A stretch of DNA of 7,061 nucleotides from Methanosarcinales archaeon (GTDB taxonomy: Archaea; Halobacteriota; Methanosarcinia; Methanotrichales; Methanotrichaceae). A program made the position numbers and the translations under genes. Below the pieces are notes generated by a model. That model had not been told where the DNA came from, made no database searches, and worked only from the letters and a program-made list of their open reading frames with translations. Shown here in pieces: positions 1 to 5,443 of this stretch (within the stretch, counting starts at the first letter, position 1; each line of letters opens with the position of its first letter). The stretch spans positions 1-7,061 of the forward strand of contig JAAEEW010000100.1 of NCBI GenBank assembly GCA_013415595.1. Direction: 5' to 3'.

Positions 1-26
1 CAAGGGAGGACCTCCCCGTGCTCCGC

Positions 27-95
27 CTTTCTTCAAACTGCAGGCTTTCATCAACTACAAGCTTTCTTCAGCGGGAGGCTTTCTTCAGCTCCAGG
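27..95. repeat. 17-bp tandem repeat, four units, downstream of the methyltransferase
   Basis: Four units start at 27 (18 bp), 45, 62 and 79 (17 bp each). The plus-strand consensus is CTTTCTTCARCNNNAGG, with a conserved left half (CTTTCTTCA; the second unit has CTTTCATCA) and a variable right half. In the sense direction each unit ends in GAAGAAAG. The array starts about 40 nt after the methyltransferase stop codon. Nearer the window edge, 4-16 is an odd-centred palindrome (GGGAGG, A, CCTCCC). I see no gene in 1-133. Confidence 0.8.
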
Positions 96-133
96 GAATG
101 CACAGCTGCTGACGGCCGCTCCCGCCTCGATTC

Positions 134-919
134 TTACAGTGCCCTGCAAACGAAAATATAATAATGCAGCCAGGCATCAAAGCCCCTCCCGGAGGTGGTG
201 AAGACCTCCGGCCTCTGGCCGTACTCTCCATTAGCCCGCGCTCTGATCATCTCCACCTGATCAGGGGCCAGTGCGTACCTTTCGGAGAGGTCGGGGGAGC
301 TGAGATGAAGCGCTGGGGCGGGGCATACGGAGCACACCTTCCACCCCTCATCCTTCAGCATCTCCTCCATCTCCCCAACTGTAAAGTACCACTTGTCGGT
401 GCCTATCAGCTCGTAAATCAGGTTCAGGCACTCTGCATCCACCGAATGCAGGAAGCAGGCCGACTGGTGGACGAAGAACTCGCCGCTCCTGAGCTGAAGG
501 CGAATATGCCTCAGGACCTCTCTGATGCCCTGGCGGCCGAAATAGTGGAGAAGCGAGCGGGCGATCAACTGCAACCGGCCCTCTCCGGAGACGATCTGGC
601 GGCGCTCGAACTGAGATGCCGATCCCTGCACCATCTCGATTCGCCCATCGTGGCCGGTGGATAGCTGCCGGGGGGAAACGTCCAGGTCTACCAGCCTCAT
701 TCCCGGGAGGTCCGCCCGGCGGAGGATCTCCCCCAGCACGAAGCCGGTGCCTCCCCCCAGGTCGGCTATGGCCGCAGGGTGTGAGATGTCGACGACCCTG
801 GCAATGGCCTCCACAAAGGGCCCGGCCACCACCGGATCGGCGAAATAGCCGTCGTGGATGGTCCTCCACCTCTCTCCGTGTATTCCCTGCTCCCTGCAGA
901 CGGACTCTTCTTCCCTCAT
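134..919 (-). CDS. Class I SAM-dependent methyltransferase, substrate unknown
   Basis: The 261-residue product has the features of a soluble class I (Rossmann-fold) methyltransferase. Motif I, which binds SAM, is IADLGGGTGF (51-60). The acidic end of strand 2 is RLVDLD (75-80), with D78 or D80 likely to hold the SAM ribose. Motif IV-like LIARSLLHYFG is at 118-128, and strand 5 is GEFFVHQSA (146-154). An N-terminal helical part (1-45) precedes the fold. A C-terminal part (170-261) ending in GFDAWLHYYIFVCRAL probably forms the substrate lid. I cannot name the substrate. The ATG at 919 is the only standard start before an in-frame stop at 967-965, so the N-terminus is secure. It lies 263 nt after modC on the same strand, possibly with its own promoter. 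A role in Mo or nitrogenase metabolism would be a guess from position only. Confidence 0.85.
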   Translation of the reverse strand: MREEESVCREQGIHGERWRTIHDGYFADPVVAGPFVEAIARVVDISHPAAIADLGGGTGFVLGEILRRADLPGMRLVDLDVSPRQLSTGHDGRIEMVQGSASQFERRQIVSGEGRLQLIARSLLHYFGRQGIREVLRHIRLQLRSGEFFVHQSACFLHSVDAECLNLIYELIGTDKWYFTVGEMEEMLKDEGWKVCSVCPAPALHLSSPDLSERYALAPDQVEMIRARANGEYGQRPEVFTTSGRGFDAWLHYYIFVCRAL

Positions 920-961
920 GGAAAAATCCCTTCCCTCTCTCTGGAATAGATCGTATAGTCC

Positions 962-987
962 TCTTTAAACATGCGGTCAGCATGCTG
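962..987 (-). promoter_or_regulatory. Possible promoter of the methyltransferase gene with adjacent palindrome
   Basis: The most AT-rich spot in the modC-methyltransferase gap is GTTTAAAG (sense strand, TTTAAA at 964-969), a possible archaeal TATA box. Transcription would then start near 940, leaving a leader of about 20 nt with an AGGGAAGGGA site before the ATG at 919. Immediately upstream in the sense direction is a perfect 10-bp palindrome, CAGCATGCTG (978-987), a possible operator. There is no good BRE. The methyltransferase may instead be read from the mod transcript. Confidence 0.3.
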
Positions 988-990
988 TCG

Positions 991-1020
991 GCAGGAGGTA
1001 GCAGGAGGTAGCAGGAGGAA
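991..1020. repeat. 10-bp tandem repeat, three units, upstream of the methyltransferase
   Basis: GCAGGAGGTA occurs twice in perfect tandem (991-1000, 1001-1010). A third copy follows with one change (GCAGGAGGAA, 1011-1020). It lies in the modC-methyltransferase gap, about 70 nt upstream of the methyltransferase start. On the transcribed strand the unit reads TACCTCCTGC. The CCTCC in it resembles the anti-Shine-Dalgarno sequence at the end of 16S rRNA, which may be coincidence. The rest of this 263-nt gap is GC-rich with one further short direct repeat (GGTGTGGAG at 1100-1108 and 1122-1130). I see no gene in it. Confidence 0.8.
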
Positions 1021-1182
1021 AGTCGGGGAGACCCAGGAGCAATCAGGCCCCGGCCCAGGAGTGGAGGGACCGGCAGACCGGGAGAGGCGCCATGACCTTG
1101 GTGTGGAGAAGTGCAGCCGGGGGTGTGGAGTGCCGTGGCGAAGAAAGAGTGGCGGAGGCGGCAACTCCCACCTCTGGCCGTT

Positions 1183-1926
1183 TCATAGCCCCACCTTTCC
1201 CGGGGAGCTGCCTCTCCTCCATCGGCAGGATAGTCCCCCTGGCCCCATTCCCCAGGAGGCGATCTCCTCCGCCGGGCTGCAGCGCACCACCTTTCCCCTC
1301 TCCAGCAGGCAGACCCGGTCTCCGATCTGGGCCACGTCCCTGGGGTCGTGGGTCACCATCACGCTGGGAACGTCGCATTCCTTCACCCGTTCCTGCAGCT
1401 CCTGCCTCATGGCCCCCTGCTTGGTGATGTCCAGGGCGGACAGCGGCTCGTCCAGGAGCAGCAGCTCGGGCTGGATGGCCAGGGCCCTGGCCAGTGCTGT
1501 ACGCTGCTTTTGCCCTCCGGAGATCTGGAAGGCCCGGGCCTGGCGTACCTCCCACAGGTCGAAGGCCTGGAGCTGCCCTTTTGCCCTCCTCTCCGCCTCA
1601 TAGCGAGGAATTCCCTGGCTGCAAAGCCCGAAGGCCACGTTGTCAAGGACGGTCATGTGGGGAAAGAGGGCGTAGTTCTGGAAGACGTATCCCACCCTCC
1701 TCTTTGCTGGCGGGAGGTTAATCCGCTCCCGGGAGTCGAAGAGGATGCGCCCGTCGAGGATGATCTCTCCCCTTCCCGGGGTAAACAGCCCGGCCACGGA
1801 ATTGAGGACGGTGGTCTTGCCACATCCGTTCTCGCCCATGAGCATCAGCATTTCACCCCGTTTTACCCTCAAGGAGACCTCCAGCTCGAAGTCCCGCAGA
1901 CTGCTATGGATGTCAATTTCCAGCAT
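1183..1926 (-). CDS. modC: Molybdate ABC transporter, ATP-binding protein (short form without MOP domain)
   Basis: The 247-residue product is the cytoplasmic ATPase that powers ModB. All nucleotide-binding motifs are present. Walker A is GENGCGKTT (31-39), the Q-loop is VFQNYALFPHMTV (81-93) and the signature is ISGGQKQR (135-142). Walker B is LLLLDEP with the D-loop SALD (155-166), and the H-loop histidine is H193 (VTHD). The protein ends about 50 residues after the H-loop. It therefore lacks the C-terminal TOBE/MOP molybdate-binding domain of E. coli ModC (about 350 residues), so import is probably not feedback-inhibited through that domain. The last 25 residues, rich in Gly, Ser and Arg, do not resemble a known ModC ending. 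The ATG at 1926 lies within the end of modB; only a weak AGGT precedes it, which fits translation coupled to modB. A 263-nt gap follows. Confidence 0.9.
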   Translation of the reverse strand: MLEIDIHSSLRDFELEVSLRVKRGEMLMLMGENGCGKTTVLNSVAGLFTPGRGEIILDGRILFDSRERINLPPAKRRVGYVFQNYALFPHMTVLDNVAFGLCSQGIPRYEAERRAKGQLQAFDLWEVRQARAFQISGGQKQRTALARALAIQPELLLLDEPLSALDITKQGAMRQELQERVKECDVPSVMVTHDPRDVAQIGDRVCLLERGKVVRCSPAEEIASWGMGPGGLSCRWRRGSSPGKVGL

Positions 1927-2788
1927 TTCTGTACCTGCCCCGGGTCAAGATCTTGACTGCTGCAATCACGGCGAAGGAGAAGGCTACCAGGATCAGGGCC
2001 AGACAGAGGGATACGTACAGATCGCCCTGCATGGCGGTATAGATGGCCAGAGGCATGGTCTGGGTCCTCCCCTGGAAGTTGCCGGCAAACATGATGGTGG
2101 CCCCGAACTCCCCCAGGGATCGGGCGAAGGTCATGATGGCCCCGGAGATCAGGCCGTTTATGGCCAGGGGCAAGGAGACCTGGCGGAAAGCATAGATCTC
2201 CGAGGCCCCCAGGGTGCGGGCTGCATTCTCGTAGACCGGGTCCACGCTCTCAAAGCTGGTCCTGGCCTGGCGGATGTAGAACGGCGAGGCCACGAATATC
2301 TGGGCGGCCACCACGGCTGCAGTGGTAAAGGCTATGTCCACTCCCCAGGCGCTGAAGTGCTGCCCCAGGACGCCCATGCGGCCAAAGGCCATGAGCAGAG
2401 CAATCCCGGCCACTGCCGGGGGAAGCACCACGGGCAGGTCGATCAGCGAATCGATCAATTCCCTTCCCGGATAGCCATAGCGGGCATTGATGTAACCGAT
2501 GGGAGTGCCCATGATCACGGCCACCAGAGTGGCCAGGCCGGAGGTGGCCAGGCTCAGCACCAAAGCCTCCCGCACCATCGGATTTTGCACGGTTTGCAGG
2601 GTTATGCCCGAGTAGCTGCGAACGAAGAGGGAGGCTACCGGCAGGGCTATGAACAGCACGGCCAGGAGCATCATCAGGGCCAATCCCGCCCTGATGGCCA
2701 CATCCCGGGGGCGGGACTGAAATCCCTCACCTACGTTCGTCCGGCAACGCCGCCTGAATAAATCCATCCTGAACCGATTTATGTCCAT
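1913..2788 (-). CDS. modB: Molybdate ABC transporter, permease protein
   Basis: The 291-residue product is the membrane subunit of the molybdate importer and should form a homodimer in the cytoplasmic membrane. It has an arginine-rich cytosolic N-terminus (R5-R16). Hydrophobic segments lie near residues 33-55, 77-99, 117-137, 152-173, 206-224 and 258-281, consistent with about six helices. The EAA coupling motif, which contacts the ATPase, is at 187-209 (ENAARTLGAS followed by SLPLA). The segment FARSLGEFGATIMFAGN (221-237) is a hallmark of ModB and related oxyanion permeases, and PVVLPPAVAGIALL (119-132) is also typical. The ATG at 2788 has GGGAG five bases upstream. An internal ATG at 2767 has no better site. 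The gene overlaps modC by 14 nt, so the two are translated from one message. The sulfate permease CysT is related; the neighbours favour molybdate. Confidence 0.92.
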   Translation of the reverse strand: MDINRFRMDLFRRRCRTNVGEGFQSRPRDVAIRAGLALMMLLAVLFIALPVASLFVRSYSGITLQTVQNPMVREALVLSLATSGLATLVAVIMGTPIGYINARYGYPGRELIDSLIDLPVVLPPAVAGIALLMAFGRMGVLGQHFSAWGVDIAFTTAAVVAAQIFVASPFYIRQARTSFESVDPVYENAARTLGASEIYAFRQVSLPLAINGLISGAIMTFARSLGEFGATIMFAGNFQGRTQTMPLAIYTAMQGDLYVSLCLALILVAFSFAVIAAVKILTRGRYRNAGN

Positions 2789-2812
2789 TGATTCTCCCAG
2801 CTATTTGCCTCT

Positions 2813-2827
2813 CCGGGCTTTGCCCGG
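2813..2827. other. Short perfect hairpin in the modB leader
   Basis: CCGGGC and GCCCGG form a perfect 6-bp stem around a 3-nt loop, about 25 nt upstream of the modB start. On the transcribed strand a TTTTT run lies just 5' of the stem, not 3', so it is not a standard intrinsic terminator. It could be an RNA structure that protects the 5' side of a processed modBC message or separates modA from modBC, but this is inference. Confidence 0.45.
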
Positions 2828-2852
2828 CAAAAATCTGTGAAGGCCGACATCT

Positions 2853-2939
2853 CCAGGGACCACAGAGCTGCCCCGTCTCCAGGGCCGCTGCCCCGGCCGA
2901 CGGCTTCCGGGCCCCGGAGTTCCGGCTGTGGTCCCCTGG
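2853..2939. repeat. 13-bp inverted repeat with 60-nt spacer in the modA-modB gap
   Basis: The left arm CCAGGGACCACAG (2853-2865) is the reverse complement of the right arm CTGTGGTCCCCTGG (2926-2939), apart from one extra C in the right arm. The 60-nt spacer is very GC-rich and itself contains short self-complementary pieces such as CCGGGCCCCGG (2908-2918). In the transcript the arms would close a long stem between modA and modB. No flanking target-site duplication is visible, so I do not call it a mobile element. Confidence 0.65.
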
Positions 2940-2960
2940 CCCTTCAACTGCGCCATCCAT

Positions 2961-3025
2961 CGTTCACATTCTTCGTTCACATTCTTCATCCGCGTTCTTT
3001 GTCCACGTCCCTCGTCCACCTCCCC
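2961..3025. repeat. 13-bp tandem repeat, five units, in the modA-modB gap
   Basis: Units start at 2961, 2974, 2987, 3000 and 3013. The first two are identical on the plus strand (CGTTCACATTCTT). The next three diverge step by step towards modA: CATCCGCGTTCTT, TGTCCACGTCCCT and CGTCCACCTCCCC. All are exactly 13 bp. A degenerate sixth unit may precede it at 2948-2960. In the direction of transcription the consensus is roughly RRGAAYGTGRACG. The array begins 10 nt after the modA stop codon. The period breaks any reading frame, so it is non-coding. Confidence 0.85.
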
Positions 3026-3035
3026 CGTCCGGGCC

Positions 3036-3917
3036 TCAGGCCAGGGCAGCCGCCTGGGGGGCATTGGCCCGGGGATAGGTTCCGGCGGGCGTAAATCCGT
3101 ATCTGGCCAGCACCGCTCCCCCCTCCTCCGACATCACATAGTCTATGAATCCGGCTGCTCGCTCTGGATGCTCAGACCCCTTCAGCACGCCGATGTAGTA
3201 GTCGGCAACCACGTTGTACTCCTCTGGAATCTCCATGACCTCGATTTGGGACCTCATGGGGGGAAGGACGTCGGAGACGTAGGCAAAGCCGGCGTCAGCC
3301 TCCCCCAGAGCCACCTTGGAGACCACTAAATTCACCGTCGTCTCCTCGGAGACGCCGTTCTCCTCAACTTTCGCCCTGAACTCCTCTCCATAGCTGGGGT
3401 CGGCAGCCAGATTGTCCAGGACCTGGCGGGCGTAGGCTCCCACCGGAACCTCTCGGTTTCCCACCACTATCTTCAATCCCGGCCGGGCCAGGTCTCCAAG
3501 CTCGCCGATCTCGCCGGGATTGTCACCGGGCACTATTACCGCCATCATGTTGTGAAGCAGGACTCTGACGGTGGAGTTGTCCATGAGGCCCTGGCTCATC
3601 AGGGCCTGCATGTGCTTTTCATTGGCTGAGGCATAGACGTCTGCATAGGCCCCGTTCTCCAGCTGGGTCCTGAGCATCTGGGAGCCGTCGAAGTTCTGGA
3701 TCACTTCCTCCCCCGTCTCGATCTGGTAAAGCTCCCCTATCTCTCCAAAGGCCCCGGTCAGGGAGGCGGCAGCATAGACCGTGAGTTCCTTTCCTTTCCC
3801 ATCATCTCCGGCCGTTGCCGGGAGCGTCCCCAGGATGGTGACGGCCAGAACCAGGGCCAGGGCCGGCATCCTTCGGCCCATCTGGCCTCCACATCCAATT
3901 GAATTAGGTAATGTCAT
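3036..3917 (-). CDS. modA: Molybdate ABC transporter, substrate-binding protein
   Basis: The 293-residue product is an exported molybdate-binding protein that delivers substrate to ModB. A signal peptide is visible: basic GRRM (14-17), a hydrophobic stretch PALALVLAVTILGTL (18-32), then PATAG (33-37) as the likely cleavage region. The mature part opens with LTVYAAASLTGAF (45-57), typical of ModA. FDGSQMLRTQLENGAYADVYAS (76-97) follows, with serines S52 and S79 placed where the family contacts the oxyanion, and then GFAYVSDVL (210-218). Near the C-terminus is the expected RYGFTPAGT. I use the ATG at 3917, preceded by GGAGA seven bases upstream. An in-frame ATG at 3881 has GGAGG four bases upstream and would begin exactly at a classic signal peptide, so it may be the true start. 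Tungstate or sulfate binding is possible, but the nif neighbours favour molybdate. Confidence 0.9.
   Translation of the reverse strand: MTLPNSIGCGGQMGRRMPALALVLAVTILGTLPATAGDDGKGKELTVYAAASLTGAFGEIGELYQIETGEEVIQNFDGSQMLRTQLENGAYADVYASANEKHMQALMSQGLMDNSTVRVLLHNMMAVIVPGDNPGEIGELGDLARPGLKIVVGNREVPVGAYARQVLDNLAADPSYGEEFRAKVEENGVSEETTVNLVVSKVALGEADAGFAYVSDVLPPMRSQIEVMEIPEEYNVVADYYIGVLKGSEHPERAAGFIDYVMSEEGGAVLARYGFTPAGTYPRANAPQAAALA
3886..3890 (-). promoter_or_regulatory. Ribosome-binding site for an alternative modA start at 3881
   Basis: The minus strand reads GGAGG here, four bases before an in-frame ATG at 3881-3879. Starting there drops 12 residues (MTLPNSIGCGGQ) that do not look like part of a signal peptide. 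The remaining N-terminus has normal n-, h- and c-regions. This competes with the upstream ATG at 3917; sequence alone does not decide. Confidence 0.4.
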
Positions 3918-3974
3918 GCCAATTTCTCCATTTTCTCTCCAGAATACGACCGCCGTTCTTCGCCCTGCCCTACG

Positions 3975-4063
3975 GATGACCTGCAGATGACTTGCAGGCG
4001 AACTGCAGACGAACTGTAGATGACCTGCGGATTGGCCTGCAGACGACCTGCGGAAGGCCTGCG
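3975..4063. repeat. 11-bp tandem repeat array, eight units, in the nifN-modA gap
   Basis: The plus strand shows eight consecutive units starting at 3975, 3986, 3997, 4008, 4019, 4030, 4042 and 4053. All are 11 bp except the sixth, which is 12. The plus-strand consensus is GATGACCTGCA, or YGCAGGTCRTC in the direction of transcription. The CTG core is nearly invariant, and first-half variants are GATGA, GACGA and GGCGA. A degenerate ninth unit (7 of 11 matches) may precede it at 3964-3974. The array fills half of the 176-nt gap between the nifN stop and the modA start. The rest of the gap holds the modA leader with a GGAGA site and no clear archaeal TATA box. The period is close to one helical turn and is not a multiple of 3, so this is not a coding repeat. 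Confidence 0.9.
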
Positions 4064-4093
4064 AATAGTTTCTTCACCGGGCCGGCGGCAGGT

Positions 4094-5443
4094 TCAACGT
4101 CCGGGCGGTGATGGGGCCGGGGCTTGCTGCTTCACGGGAATGCGCTCTCTATGCTCCAGGAGGGCATTGGCCATGGCGTCCACCAGTCCTGCCGCGCCCT
4201 GATAGCCCAGCAGAAGCTGCCGGGAGGCTCCGAAACGGTCGTGATTGGGAAAGCCGACCCTCAGGAGCGGTATATTCTGAGCCGCTGCGATCTGCCTGCC
4301 GGTGAACGGCCCCACCATCAGCTCCACGTCCCTGGCCGAAATCTCTCTGCCGATATCTGAGAAGTCCACCGCGTCCAGGACTGCGGCCTGGGGTGCCATC
4401 TCCCCGGCCAGGGTGGCAAAAGCCCGGGACCGGGTCCCTGTGGCCACCACCCGGGGGCTCATGCCCAGCTCCACCATGAACTTGAGAATGCCAAGCACCA
4501 TCTCCGAATCTCCGTAAACGGCAGTCTTCACGTGGGCCAGAAGCTTGTGAGCGTCCACAATAGCATCCAGCAGGCGGCCCCGATCCTGCTCGTAGCTTTC
4601 CGGCAGGGGAAGGCCGACAACCTCCTCCAGCCTGGCCATCAGCATATCGGTGAACTGAAGGCCGATGGGCAGGGGCAGGGCATGGTGAGGCACCCCGAAC
4701 TCCTCTTCCAGGTACTCTCCCGCCCCCGGCAGCCGGGCACAGGCTCCTACCGTAATGCTGGCCCGGGAGTTGGCGCTGTCCCGGATCTCCTCCAGCGGCG
4801 TGCCTCCGGCCGGAACCCTGGGCAGGTCGCCCGTCAGCGGAAGGTCAAAGGTCTGGGAGATGTCAGGCAGCAGAATGAACTCTGCCGACATGTCCCTGAG
4901 CAGCCGCTTGAGGTTGCGCACATCGGAAGGCGATACGATGCTTCCCACCAGCAGGTTCAGCTTGCAGCTTTGCTTTGATGGTTGGGCCAGAGCCCTGACC
5001 GTGGCCAGAAGGGCGGCGCTGTAGCCCTCCTCGTGGGAATGGGCGTAGCTGGGGGTGGAGACGGGAATTATGGGGATATCCCGGCCGTCAGGTTCTTCCT
5101 GCAAGAACTCCCGGATGGTCCTCTCCACGTCGTCCCCGATGGTCTCCGCCAGACAGGTGGTGGAGACCCCTACCGCCCGGGGCCCGTACCCTCTGATCAC
5201 GTTTTTCAGGCCCGTCTTCAGGTTGGCCGCGCCGCCGTAGACCGCCGCCTTCTCGCTCAGAGCGGAGCTGGCGATATCCACCGGCTCCCGGAAATGGTGG
5301 GCCAGATACAGCCTCATGTAGGTGCTGCAGCCCTGGGACCCGTGAAAGAGGGGCATACAGCCCTCAATTCCCCGGAATACCAGGACGCTTCCCAGAGGCA
5401 TGCACATGGCGCAGGGATTAACCGCAGCACGGCTCTGAGACAT
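4094..5443 (-). CDS. nifN: FeMo-cofactor scaffold protein NifN
   Basis: The 449-residue product is the NifK-like partner of NifE in the cofactor maturation scaffold. Key segments are HGSQGCSTYMRLYL (34-47) and HFREPVDIASS (50-60). Further on come STTCLAETIGDD (94-105), a GRQIAAAQNIPLLRVGFP segment (382-399) and LGYQGAAGL (412-420). C39 corresponds to A. vinelandii NifN Cys44, the only NifN ligand of the 4Fe-4S cluster there. Unusually, this protein also has cysteines at the two other P-cluster positions of NifK, C14 (CAMCMPLG) and C97 (STTC). It is still called NifN because it directly follows nifE, has a short N-terminus, and a separate nifK lies upstream. The ATG sits inside nifE and is preceded by a strong GGAGG five bases upstream. 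The C-terminal 15 residues are proline- and alanine-rich and look disordered. No nifX or nifB follows; the next gene is modA. Confidence 0.94.
   Translation of the reverse strand: MSQSRAAVNPCAMCMPLGSVLVFRGIEGCMPLFHGSQGCSTYMRLYLAHHFREPVDIASSALSEKAAVYGGAANLKTGLKNVIRGYGPRAVGVSTTCLAETIGDDVERTIREFLQEEPDGRDIPIIPVSTPSYAHSHEEGYSAALLATVRALAQPSKQSCKLNLLVGSIVSPSDVRNLKRLLRDMSAEFILLPDISQTFDLPLTGDLPRVPAGGTPLEEIRDSANSRASITVGACARLPGAGEYLEEEFGVPHHALPLPIGLQFTDMLMARLEEVVGLPLPESYEQDRGRLLDAIVDAHKLLAHVKTAVYGDSEMVLGILKFMVELGMSPRVVATGTRSRAFATLAGEMAPQAAVLDAVDFSDIGREISARDVELMVGPFTGRQIAAAQNIPLLRVGFPNHDRFGASRQLLLGYQGAAGLVDAMANALLEHRERIPVKQQAPAPSPPGR

Noticed and set aside
920..934. GGAA-N7-TTCC just before the methyltransferase start, resembling the NrpR nitrogen-repressor operator
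   Set aside because: The operator described for methanogens has a 6-base spacer and lies near the promoter. This copy has 7 bases and lies within the ribosome-binding site, so chance is more likely.
916..1164. An 82-codon open frame upstream of the methyltransferase whose TGA overlaps the methyltransferase ATG (ATGA)
   Set aside because: The product is low-complexity, rich in Pro, Ser and Arg, resembles nothing known and reads through the 10-bp tandem repeat in shifting phase. The overlap looks accidental, and no good ribosome-binding site precedes it.
1745..2761. A 338-codon open frame on the plus strand opposite modB and the start of modC
   Set aside because: It is antisense to two clearly conserved genes and rich in Gly, Gln and His as expected from reading GC-rich codons backwards. 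It is a shadow of modB.
2813..2835. Hairpin plus T-run considered as an intrinsic terminator between modA and modB
   Set aside because: On the transcribed strand the T-run comes before the stem, and on the other strand the stem is followed by A residues, so neither orientation gives a normal terminator.
2853..2939. Inverted repeat considered as a small non-autonomous transposable element
   Set aside because: No target-site duplication flanks the arms, no second copy is present in the window, and the arms are imperfect by one inserted base.
3975..4063. Repeat array considered as a CRISPR
   Set aside because: Units of 11 bp directly abut with no spacers, far from the 24-37 bp repeats with unique spacers of CRISPR arrays.
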